A stretch of 64,000 nucleotides of DNA from NCBI RefSeq assembly GCF_000494755.1, contig NC_022657.1, positions 383,501 through 447,500 on the forward strand. The letters are read 5' to 3'. The notes beneath the pieces were generated by a model. It was not told the DNA's origin. It saw only the letters and a list, made by a program, of their open reading frames with translations, and searched no databases. The stretch is from Amorphoplanes friuliensis DSM 7358 (GTDB lineage: Bacteria > Actinomycetota > Actinomycetes > Mycobacteriales > Micromonosporaceae). Of the stretch, positions 52,964-60,338 are shown piece by piece. Positions within the stretch are counted from its first letter, which is position 1. Every line of letters begins with the position of its first letter. The position numbers and the translations under genes were made by a program.

Positions 52964-53425
52964 ATGGACAGTCGACTCCGAATCGCGAACCAGGCCGTGC
53001 AACCGGTCCTGGTGATGTTCCCGCTCGGCTTGTTCGCCATGGCCGTGCTCTTCGATCTTGCCAACGTGCTCGGCGGCCCCGACATGCTCGGCGCGCTCGC
53101 TTACTGGAACATCGTGGCCGGCCTGGTCGGCGGTGTCCTGGCCGCGCTGGCCGGCGCCATCGACATGATGTTCGTCCGCAACGGCACACCCGCGAAGCGC
53201 ATCGGTGTGCTGCAGGGCCTGGTCAACATGGGTGTGCTGCTCATCTTCGCCGTCATCCTCATGGTGCGGATGCGCACTCCCGACCGGGTGGCCGGCGGTG
53301 GCCTGCTGGTGGTCGAGCTGCTCGCCCTGGCCGGTGCCGTCTTTGCCGCCTGGTACGGCGGCGAGCTGGTCAATCGCCGCGTCCCCGCGTTTGCCCGCGC
53401 CGAGGCCGGGAACCGCAGTTACTGA
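52964..53425 (+). CDS. DUF2231 membrane protein
   Basis: 153 aa, four TM segments. HP(V/I)-type entry here reads AVQPVLVMFPLGLFAMAVLF, then AYWNIVAGLVGGVLAALAGA, GLVNMGVLLIFAVILMV and LLALAGAVFAAWYGGELV. DUF2231 proteins are proposed haem- or redox-associated membrane proteins; function not established. 25 bp upstream of the DJ-1/PfpI gene, probably co-transcribed. Confidence 0.87.
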   Translation: MDSRLRIANQAVQPVLVMFPLGLFAMAVLFDLANVLGGPDMLGALAYWNIVAGLVGGVLAALAGAIDMMFVRNGTPAKRIGVLQGLVNMGVLLIFAVILMVRMRTPDRVAGGGLLVVELLALAGAVFAAWYGGELVNRRVPAFARAEAGNRSY

Positions 53426-53450
53426 ACGCAGTGACGAAGGGAAACGGACG

Positions 53451-53990
53451 ATGGCGACATCCATCAAGGGCAAGCGTGTCGCGTTCCTCGCGACCGACGG
53501 CGTGGAAGAAGTCGAGTACACCGAGCCGCGTAAGGCGGTGGAGTCGGCCGGAGGCTCGGCCGAGCTCGTCTCGATCAAGGACGGCGACATCCAGGCCGTG
53601 AATCACCTGGACAAGGCCGGCACGTACCCCGTGGAGAGGCAGGTCAAGGACGCGGTGGTCGACGACTACGACGCGCTGGTGCTTCCCGGTGGTGTCGCGA
53701 ACCCCGACTTCCTCCGCATGGATCTCGACGCGGTTCGCTTCGTCCGGGACTTCTTCTCGTCGGGTAAGCCGGTCGCGGCCATCTGTCACGGCCCGTGGAC
53801 CCTGGTGGAGGCCGGTGTTGTTGACGGTCGCACGCTTACCAGCTGGCCGAGCCTGCGTACCGATCTGGCGAATGCCGGCGCGACGTGGGTCGACGAGCAG
53901 GTCTACGTCGACAACGGCCTGGTCACGAGCCGCAAGCCGGACGACATCCCGGCCTTCTGCGACAAGCTCCTCGAAGAGCTGAGCCGGTAG
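53451..53990 (+). CDS. DJ-1/PfpI-family protein (type 1 glutamine amidotransferase-like)
   Basis: 179 aa. Nucleophile elbow AAICHGPW with the catalytic Cys, GVEEVEYTEPRKAVESAG with the conserved Glu, and LVLPGGVANPDFLR. General stress protein/deglycase-like group (YfkM/PfpI). Reaction unproven. ATG 53451 preceded by AAGGGAAA. Confidence 0.92.
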   Translation: MATSIKGKRVAFLATDGVEEVEYTEPRKAVESAGGSAELVSIKDGDIQAVNHLDKAGTYPVERQVKDAVVDDYDALVLPGGVANPDFLRMDLDAVRFVRDFFSSGKPVAAICHGPWTLVEAGVVDGRTLTSWPSLRTDLANAGATWVDEQVYVDNGLVTSRKPDDIPAFCDKLLEELSR

Positions 53991-53993
53991 CCG

Positions 53994-54482
53994 CTACTTC
54001 AGGACCATCCGGCCGGTCGCCTCGAAGGAGGCCAGGTCGGCCAGCGTCTCGTCAATGATCATCGACTTGGGGCCGGGCAGAGCGTCCAGGGGGAAGAAGC
54101 CGGCGTCGACGGACTCGTCGGTCACCTTCTGGAGCTCGCCCTCCCAGGTGTGGATCCGGAACGACATCAGAATCTGCTGGTACGTGTGGCCCCACTCGTT
54201 GGTGTACGTGTAGGCACTGTAGAAGGCGAACGGGGTCAGCGAAGTCGCCCGCAGCCCGGTCTCCTCCCACACCTCACGGATCGCGCACTCCTCCATGCTT
54301 TCGCCCAGCTCCATCGCGCCCGCCGGGATCGCCCAGCGGCGGTTGTCGGACCGCTGGATCAGCAGGAGGCGGTTCTGGTCGTCGAGGATGACGCCGCGAG
54401 CCCCCACGAACAGGATCGTGTCGGCATCACCGACGCTCGTGCGAACCCGACCCAGATAAGACTCAGCCCACGTCAATGCCAC
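53994..54482 (-). CDS. Nudix hydrolase
   Basis: 162 aa. Complete Nudix box GAMELGESMEECAIREVWEE followed by TGL (about 55-77). Hydrolyses a nucleoside diphosphate linked to X; substrate unknown. Convergent with the DJ-1 gene, 3 bp apart, and 13 bp downstream of ku on the same strand, so it may be co-transcribed with ku. Confidence 0.93.
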   Translation of the reverse strand: MALTWAESYLGRVRTSVGDADTILFVGARGVILDDQNRLLLIQRSDNRRWAIPAGAMELGESMEECAIREVWEETGLRATSLTPFAFYSAYTYTNEWGHTYQQILMSFRIHTWEGELQKVTDESVDAGFFPLDALPGPKSMIIDETLADLASFEATGRMVLK

Positions 54483-54495
54483 GGGACAAGACTAG

Positions 54496-55455
54496 TCACG
54501 CCGACTTCTTGGCTGCCTTCCTGGCGGGGGCTTTCTTGGCTGCGGTGCTGGTGGCCGACTTGGTGGCCTTGGCGGGTGCGGCCTTCTTGGCGGCGGTCTT
54601 CTTGGCCGGTGCCGCCTTCTTGGCCGACGAGATGGGTGTGGCCTCGACTGCCTTGGCACGCTCCTCGGGAGCCTCGCCGCGGGCCTTCTTGGCGCGTTCG
54701 ACGCTCGCCTTGAGCGCCGCCATGAGGTCCACCGCGGCGGCAGGCGCCTCTTCGGTCTCCTCGGGGGCGACCACTTCGCGGCCCTCGACCTTGGCGTCGA
54801 TGACCTCCTGCAGCGCGGCCCGGTAGTTGTCGGTGAACTCGTCGGCCTTGAAGCTGCCGGCCATCGAGTCGATCAGCGAGCTGGCCATGGCGAGCTCGGC
54901 CGGCCGGGTCTCGATGTCCTCGTCGAGGAAACCGAAGTCCGGGGTACGGACCTCGTCGGGCCAGAGCATCGTGTTGAGGACCAGGACGTCGTCGTGGACG
55001 CGCAGTGTGGCCAGCTGCTCCCGCTGCCGCAGGGCGACCTTGACGATGGCGACCCGGTCGGACTCGGTCAGAGCGTCCCTGAGCAGCACGTACGGCTTGG
55101 CGGCCTGGCCCTCGGGCTCCAGGTAGTACGCCTTGGCGAAGAGCAGCGGATCGATCTGCTCGGCCGGCACGAACTGCAGCACGTCGATCGCCCGCGAGGT
55201 GGTCAGCGGGAGCTCGGAGAAGTCCTCGTCGGTGAGGATGACCATCTCGCCGCCGCCGAGGTCGTACCCCTTGGCGATGTCGTCGTAGGTCACCTCCTCG
55301 CCGTCGATCGAGCAGGTGCGCTTGTACTTGATCCGGCCGCCGTCGGTGCGGTGCACCTGGTGGAACCGGATGTCCTTCTCCTCGGTCGCGGAGAAGAGCT
55401 TCACGGCGATCGACACCAGGCCGAACGAGACCGCACCCTTCCAGATCGCTCGCAT
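54496..55455 (-). CDS. ku: Non-homologous end-joining protein Ku
   Basis: 319 aa from ATG 55455 (GGAG 6 nt upstream). Ku core: MRAIWKGAVSFGLVSIAVKL, FHQVHRTDGGRIKYKRTCSI, EFTDNYRAALQEVIDAKVEG. Homodimeric ring that binds double-strand ends and recruits the ligase. Extended Lys/Ala-rich tail (KKAAPAKKTAAKKAAPAKAT), as in other actinobacterial Ku, that aids DNA binding. Divergent from the ligase gene across 68 bp. Confidence 0.95.
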   Translation of the reverse strand: MRAIWKGAVSFGLVSIAVKLFSATEEKDIRFHQVHRTDGGRIKYKRTCSIDGEEVTYDDIAKGYDLGGGEMVILTDEDFSELPLTTSRAIDVLQFVPAEQIDPLLFAKAYYLEPEGQAAKPYVLLRDALTESDRVAIVKVALRQREQLATLRVHDDVLVLNTMLWPDEVRTPDFGFLDEDIETRPAELAMASSLIDSMAGSFKADEFTDNYRAALQEVIDAKVEGREVVAPEETEEAPAAAVDLMAALKASVERAKKARGEAPEERAKAVEATPISSAKKAAPAKKTAAKKAAPAKATKSATSTAAKKAPARKAAKKSA

Positions 55456-55523
55456 CTTCGTCTCCAACCCACCCGTGAGCGTTCCCCCGATCAAGGATTG
55501 CATCAGAGAGACGCCTGCGTAAG

Positions 55524-56504
55524 GTGTTCGTTCCTGCCTATGGTGATCAGGTGCCGGGTGCGCCGCTCTCGCCGATGCTCGCGACCGCGGGCACGCTGCC
55601 GCGTGGCCCGGGCTGGAGCTACGAGTTCAAGTGGGACGGCGTTCGTGTCCTCTCGTCGTTCTCCGACGGCCCACCACGGCTCTGGGCGCGCTCCGGCGCT
55701 GCCGTAACCCTCGCGTATCCCGAGGTCGCCTCGCTGTCGCTTCCGCCGGATTCACTCCTGGACGGGGAGATGGTCGTGCTGGACGCGGCCGGCCGGCCGT
55801 CGTTCACCGCTCTCGCCGAGCGCATGCACGTCCGGGATCCCGGCCGGGCCGCCCGGCTGGCGGCGACCCTCCCGGTCACCTACATGATCTTCGACCTGCT
55901 CCGGTACGACGGCGAGTCACTGCTCGGTCTCCCGTACGCCGACCGGCGCGATCGCCTCGAGAAGCTGGACCTGGGCCCGGGGTCGTGGATGGTGCCGCCC
56001 GCGTTCACCGACGGTGCGGCGACCGAGGCTGCCGCCCGGGAGAACAAGCTCGAGGGTGTCGTGGCGAAGCGCCTGGACGCGACGTACCTGCCGGGGGCGC
56101 GGTCGCCGGACTGGATCAAGGTCAAGTTCGACCGGACGGGCGACTACGTCATCGGGGGCTGGCGTTCCGGCGCCCGCAAGCTGGGTGGACTGCTGGTGGG
56201 CGTGCCCGGGCCGGACGGCCGCCTGCGCTTCCGGGGCCGGGTCGGTGGGGGCATCGGGTCGGCGTCGGAGCAGGAACTGCTGGCGGCGCTCGCACCGCTG
56301 GTCACGCGTGAGTCGCCGTTCGCCACCGGTGCGGTGCCCCGCGAGGACTCCCGCGGTGCCCACTGGGTCAGCCCCGATCTGGTGGTCGAGGTCCGCTACG
56401 GCAACCGCACCCCCGACGGCCGGTTGCGGTTTCCGCGTTTCCTGCGGCTGCGCCCGGATAAGTCTCCGAGCGAGTGCGTGGAGGAGGACGACGATGGCTC
56501 CTAG
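55524..56504 (+). CDS. ATP-dependent DNA ligase (LigC/LigD ligase-domain type)
   Basis: 326 aa from GTG 55524; GTG 55551 (VPGAPLSPMLA) is an equally plausible start. Motif I EFKWDGVR with nucleotidyl Lys36, motif III YMIFDLLRYDG, motif IV EGVVAKR, motif V WIKVKF, then an OB domain. Joins ends brought together by Ku. Stop overlaps the polymerase gene by 11 nt. Confidence 0.93.
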   Translation: MFVPAYGDQVPGAPLSPMLATAGTLPRGPGWSYEFKWDGVRVLSSFSDGPPRLWARSGAAVTLAYPEVASLSLPPDSLLDGEMVVLDAAGRPSFTALAERMHVRDPGRAARLAATLPVTYMIFDLLRYDGESLLGLPYADRRDRLEKLDLGPGSWMVPPAFTDGAATEAAARENKLEGVVAKRLDATYLPGARSPDWIKVKFDRTGDYVIGGWRSGARKLGGLLVGVPGPDGRLRFRGRVGGGIGSASEQELLAALAPLVTRESPFATGAVPREDSRGAHWVSPDLVVEVRYGNRTPDGRLRFPRFLRLRPDKSPSECVEEDDDGS

Positions 56505-57399
56505 CCGGGTACCGGTCCAGATCGAGGGACGTGACCTCGAGCTCTCCAACCTCGACAAGGTCATGTACCCGGCCGCGGGCTTCACCAAGGGTGAGGTCAT
56601 CGACTACTACACGCGGATCGCTCCGGTGCTGCTGCCGCACCTCCAGGGTCGTGCGCTGACCCGGATCCGCTATCCGAACGGCGTCGACGGCGCGCACTTC
56701 TTCGAGAAGAACGCTCCGGGCGGGACACCCTCCTGGGTACGCCTGGAGACGCTGCCGGTCCCGGGCTCGACAAAATCCCGCGAGACGATCGACTTCGTGG
56801 TGGTCGACGAGCTGGCCACGCTCGTCTGGGTCGCCAACCTGGCGTCACTGGAGTTGCACACACCTCAGTGGCGTATCGGCGAGGACCCCGACCTGATGGT
56901 GGTCGACCTGGATCCGGGTGCGCCGGCGGGGCTCACGGAGTGCTGCGGGGTGGCGGTGCTGATGCGAGACCGGCTGGCCGAGGACGGCATCACCGCGTAC
57001 CCGAAGACGTCCGGGAAAAAGGGCATGCAGTTGTGCTGTCCGATCTCGGGTGAGCAGGACGCCGAGGTGGTCTCGGGTTATGCCCGGAAGGTGGCCGAGG
57101 AGCTGGCGGCCATGGTCCCGGGCTCGATCACCGCCAAGATGGCCCGCGCGATCCGGCCCGGCAAGGTTTTCATCGACTGGAGCCAGAACGCCGCGGCCAA
57201 GACGACGGTGGCGCCGTACTCGCTGCGGGCGCTGGAGTCGCCGAGCGCGTCGACGCCGCTCACCTGGGACGAGGTGGAGGCCTTCGCGACGGGTGCTGCG
57301 CAGGCCCGGCAGTTCGGCGCCGCCGAGCTGCTGGAGCGCGTCGAGGAGCACGGTGACCTGCTGGAAGACCTCCTCGAGCCCGGTCCGCGCCTGCCCTGA
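56494..57399 (+). CDS. LigD-type polymerase (primase-polymerase) domain protein
   Basis: 301 aa. PolDom of LigD: LSNLDKVMYPAAGFTKGEVI, RYPNGVDGAHFFEKN, catalytic VVDLDPG, TSGKKGMQL, and KTTVAPYSLRAL. Fills gaps and adds nucleotides during end joining. With the preceding ligase it equals LigD without the 3'-phosphoesterase domain, here as split genes. GGAGGAGG precedes ATG 56494. Confidence 0.94.
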   Translation: MAPSRVPVQIEGRDLELSNLDKVMYPAAGFTKGEVIDYYTRIAPVLLPHLQGRALTRIRYPNGVDGAHFFEKNAPGGTPSWVRLETLPVPGSTKSRETIDFVVVDELATLVWVANLASLELHTPQWRIGEDPDLMVVDLDPGAPAGLTECCGVAVLMRDRLAEDGITAYPKTSGKKGMQLCCPISGEQDAEVVSGYARKVAEELAAMVPGSITAKMARAIRPGKVFIDWSQNAAAKTTVAPYSLRALESPSASTPLTWDEVEAFATGAAQARQFGAAELLERVEEHGDLLEDLLEPGPRLP

Positions 57400-57414
57400 C
57401 AGTCGCACGCCTGG

Positions 57415-57437
57415 AGGTACCTTGCGTCGCCAGGTAC
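57415..57437 (+). promoter_or_regulatory. Possible PadR operator (direct repeat)
   Basis: AGGTAC at 57415 and again at 57432, 17 bp apart, with TACTCT (57435-57440) 7 nt before the padR ATG. Likely autoregulatory site and -10 region of a near-leaderless mRNA. Confidence 0.4.
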
Positions 57438-57447
57438 TCTGTGACGC

Positions 57448-57789
57448 ATGGCAGACGGCGCGCAGCTCTCGACGAGCCTCAGACGCGGCACCCTGGAGTT
57501 CTGCGTGCTCGCCATGGTCGAGCACGACGACCGCTACGGCACCGAGATCGTCCGGCGCTTCGGCGAGGAACGAAATCTCGCGGCGTCGGAGGGCACGATC
57601 TACCCCCTGCTGTCCCGGTTGCGCCGGGTTGGTTGGCTGGACAGCAAGTGGAGCGAGTCGCCCTCGGGGCCACCGCGCCGCTACTACTCGTTGACCGACA
57701 GCGGCCGGTCGGCACTCGAACACTTCCGCACGGAGTGGGTTTCGTTTCGACAGACCGTCGACCGTCTCGTAGGGACCGGTGTGGCATGA
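57448..57789 (+). CDS. PadR-family transcriptional regulator
   Basis: 113 aa. Winged HTH of PadR type: LRRGTLEFCVLAMVEHDDRY, GTEIVRRFGEERNLAASEGT, IYPLLSRLRRVGWLDSKWSE, then PPRRYYSLTDSG. Overlaps the following gene by 4 nt (ATGA), the usual PadR-HAAS pairing; it probably senses through that partner. Confidence 0.94.
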   Translation: MADGAQLSTSLRRGTLEFCVLAMVEHDDRYGTEIVRRFGEERNLAASEGTIYPLLSRLRRVGWLDSKWSESPSGPPRRYYSLTDSGRSALEHFRTEWVSFRQTVDRLVGTGVA

Positions 57790-58436
57790 GCATCAACAAG
57801 ACCGACGACGCAGTCGCCGAATATCTGCACGAGCTGGAGCTGCGGCTCAGCGGCCTCCCGGTGCTCCAGCGGCGCGAACTGCTCGCCGACCTCGAGGCGC
57901 ACATCACCAGCGAGCGCATCGAGCGCGCGGTGGTCTCCGAGGGTGAGGTGCTCGACATCCTCGAACGCCTCGGCAGCCCGGAGGTGGTCGCGGCCGCGGC
58001 CTACGAGGAAGCCGGCCTGCTGCAGCCGGCGGGTGCTTCCGCGGCGCCGGCGCGGGCCGGGGCACGAGTGCTCCCGGCCGTCCCGCCACCGCCGGACGCC
58101 GAGCCGATCGCCGGCCCGAAACCCCCACCGCCGTTCGCCGGAGCAGGCGCCTCGAGCGCGCCGCTCTTCGACGGGCCGCCCTTCGCGGGGCCGCCCTTCA
58201 GTGCGCCGCTGCCGCCCTACACCGGGGCTCCCGAGGGCAAGAGCGGCACGACCACCGGCATGCGGGTCGCCGTGGTGCTGGCCGCCGTGACCGCGGCCTT
58301 CCTGCTCCTCGGCTGTCTCGGCGGAGCCTTCCTGCTCGCGAACAGCACGCCCGGGGAAGCGCCCTCCGCGGTCACCGTCGAAGCGCCCGCGCCGCCGGAC
58401 GAAGCACCGCTGCCGCCGCGACCCGACGGCAACTAG
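57786..58436 (+). CDS. HAAS/DUF1700-like membrane protein
   Basis: 216 aa. N-terminal HAAS-type helical domain (VAEYLHELELRLSGLPVLQR, RELLADLEAHITSERIERAV, ILERLGSPEVVAAAAYEEAG), then a Pro/Ala-rich cytoplasmic linker, and one TM near the C terminus (VAVVLAAVTAAFLLLGCLGG). Cognate partner of the PadR regulator; may sequester it at the membrane. Confidence 0.85.
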   Translation: MSINKTDDAVAEYLHELELRLSGLPVLQRRELLADLEAHITSERIERAVVSEGEVLDILERLGSPEVVAAAAYEEAGLLQPAGASAAPARAGARVLPAVPPPPDAEPIAGPKPPPPFAGAGASSAPLFDGPPFAGPPFSAPLPPYTGAPEGKSGTTTGMRVAVVLAAVTAAFLLLGCLGGAFLLANSTPGEAPSAVTVEAPAPPDEAPLPPRPDGN

Positions 58437-58451
58437 CAGCGCTCGACGACG

Positions 58452-58484
58452 GTCACACCCGGGACGTCACGGCCCGGGTGTGAC
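58452..58484. terminator. Bidirectional terminator between the HAAS and XPB genes
   Basis: Perfect 12-bp stem GTCACACCCGGG (58452-58463) / CCCGGGTGTGAC (58473-58484), 9-nt loop, in the 54-bp gap between convergent genes. Confidence 0.75.
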
Positions 58485-58490
58485 ACGACC

Positions 58491-60152
58491 TCAGTCGATC
58501 TGGGGGAGCGGCGGGCCCAGCACGTCGTCGGCGTCGACGATCGTGTACGCGTACCCCTGCTCCGCGAGGAACCGCTGGCGGTGGGCGGCGTACTCGGTGT
58601 CGATGGTGTCGCGGGAGACGACCGTGTAGAAGTGCGCCTGACGACCGTCGGCCTTCGGGCGCAGGACGCGTCCCAGCCGCTGTGCCTCCTCCTGGCGTGA
58701 GCCGAAGGTGCCCGACACCTGGATCGCCACCGCCGCCTCGGGCAGGTCGATGCTGAAGTTGCCGACCTTCGAGATCACCAGCGTGCGCAGCTCTCCCGTG
58801 CGGAACGCGTCGAAGAGGCGTTCGCGCTCCTTGTTGGTCGTGGAGCCCTGCAGGACCGGGGCGCCGAGGTATTCGCCGAGCTGGTGCAGCTGGTCGATGT
58901 AGGCGCCGATCACCAGCACCTGCTCGTCCGGGTGCTTCTCGACCAGCGCGCGGACCACCGGCAGCTTGGTGCGGGCGGTGGCCGCGACCCGGTAGCGCTC
59001 CTCGGCCTCGGTCACGGCGTAGGTCATGCGCTCGGCGTCGGTGAGGGTCACCCGGACCTCGGTGCACTCGGCCGGGGCGATCCAGCCCTGCGCCTCGATG
59101 TCCTTCCACGGGGCGTCGTACCGCTTCGGGCCGATCAGCGAGAACACGTCGCCCTCGCGGCCGTCCTCGCGTACCAGGGTGGCGGTCAGGCCGAGGCGAC
59201 GGCGGGCCTGGAGGTCCGCGGTGAAGCGGAAGATCGGGGCCGGGAGCAGGTGGACCTCGTCGTAGATGACCAGGCCCCAGTCGCGGGCGCCGAAGAGGTC
59301 GAGGTGGGTGAAGGCACCGCCGCGGCGTGAGGTGAGGACCTGGTAGGTGGCGATGGTGACCGGGCGGATCTCCTTGCGCTCGCCGGAGTATTCGCCGATC
59401 TCGTCCTCGGTCAGCGAGGTGCGGGCGACGAGCTCGCGCTTCCACTGACGGCCGGCGACGGTGTTGGTCACCAGGATCAGGGTGGTGGCCGAGGCGGTGG
59501 CCATCGCCGCCGCGCCGACCAGCGTCTTGCCTGCGCCGCAGGGGAGCACGACCACGCCGGAACCACCGGCCCAGAAGCCATCGACGGCCTCCTGCTGGTA
59601 GGACCGGAGTGTCCAGCCGTCCTCGGCCAGCGAGATCGCGTGCGCCTCACCGTCGACGTACCCGGCGAGGTCCTCGGCGGGCCAGCCCAGCTTGAGCAGG
59701 GCCTGCTTGAGCCGGCCGCGCTCGGAGGCGTGCACGGCGATCGTCTCGTCGTCGATGCGGGCGCCGAGCATGCCGGCGAGCTTCTTGCTCTTGGCCACCT
59801 CGATCAGCACGATCTTGTCCAGTCCGCGGAGGACCAGGCCGTGCGTGGGGTCGTTGACCAGCTGGAGCCGGCCGTACCGGTCCATGGTGTCGGCGACGTC
59901 GACGAGCAGCGCATGGGGAACCGGGTAGCGCGAGTATTTGAGCAGGGAGTCGACCACACCCTCGGCGTCGTGGCCGGCGGCACGGGCGTTCCACAGACCC
60001 AGTGGGGTCAGGCGGTAGGTGTGGACGTGTTCGGGGCTGCGCTCCAGCTCCGCGAACGGGGCGATCGCCATGCGGCACGCCTGCGCATCAGGATGATCAA
60101 CTTCCAGCAGCAGGGTCTTGTCGGACTGAACGATCAGGGGTCCGCCGGTCAC
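58491..60152 (-). CDS. XPB-like DNA repair helicase
   Basis: 553 aa from GTG 60152 (VTGGPLIVQSDKTLLLEVDH), preceded by AAGGG 6 nt away; 37 extra N-terminal codons to GTG 60263 lack homology by eye. SF2 helicase: damage-recognition-like N domain, Walker A LPCGAGKT, motif II VIYDEVHLLP (DEVH), GLTATLVREDGREGD (RED motif), and QRLGRVLRPK motif VI. Bacterial counterpart of the TFIIH helicase XPB; probably unwinds damaged DNA. Same strand as, and downstream of, the 60339 gene. Confidence 0.93.
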   Translation of the reverse strand: MTGGPLIVQSDKTLLLEVDHPDAQACRMAIAPFAELERSPEHVHTYRLTPLGLWNARAAGHDAEGVVDSLLKYSRYPVPHALLVDVADTMDRYGRLQLVNDPTHGLVLRGLDKIVLIEVAKSKKLAGMLGARIDDETIAVHASERGRLKQALLKLGWPAEDLAGYVDGEAHAISLAEDGWTLRSYQQEAVDGFWAGGSGVVVLPCGAGKTLVGAAAMATASATTLILVTNTVAGRQWKRELVARTSLTEDEIGEYSGERKEIRPVTIATYQVLTSRRGGAFTHLDLFGARDWGLVIYDEVHLLPAPIFRFTADLQARRRLGLTATLVREDGREGDVFSLIGPKRYDAPWKDIEAQGWIAPAECTEVRVTLTDAERMTYAVTEAEERYRVAATARTKLPVVRALVEKHPDEQVLVIGAYIDQLHQLGEYLGAPVLQGSTTNKERERLFDAFRTGELRTLVISKVGNFSIDLPEAAVAIQVSGTFGSRQEEAQRLGRVLRPKADGRQAHFYTVVSRDTIDTEYAAHRQRFLAEQGYAYTIVDADDVLGPPLPQID

Positions 60153-60338
60153 CAGGTGCCCTTCGACGAGCGAGAGAAGACCCTCCAGTGTTGCACGGTG
60201 ACGGACGTACTGAAGAAGGTTGATCCCGTGTGCAACGCTTCGCACAGTCTGGGCGTTAGTCAAGTGGAACCACCTGGAACCAAGCGGACCGGGAACGGAT
60301 CGCGCGCGGCAGGCAACGGGGGCGCGCGGTCCCGACCG

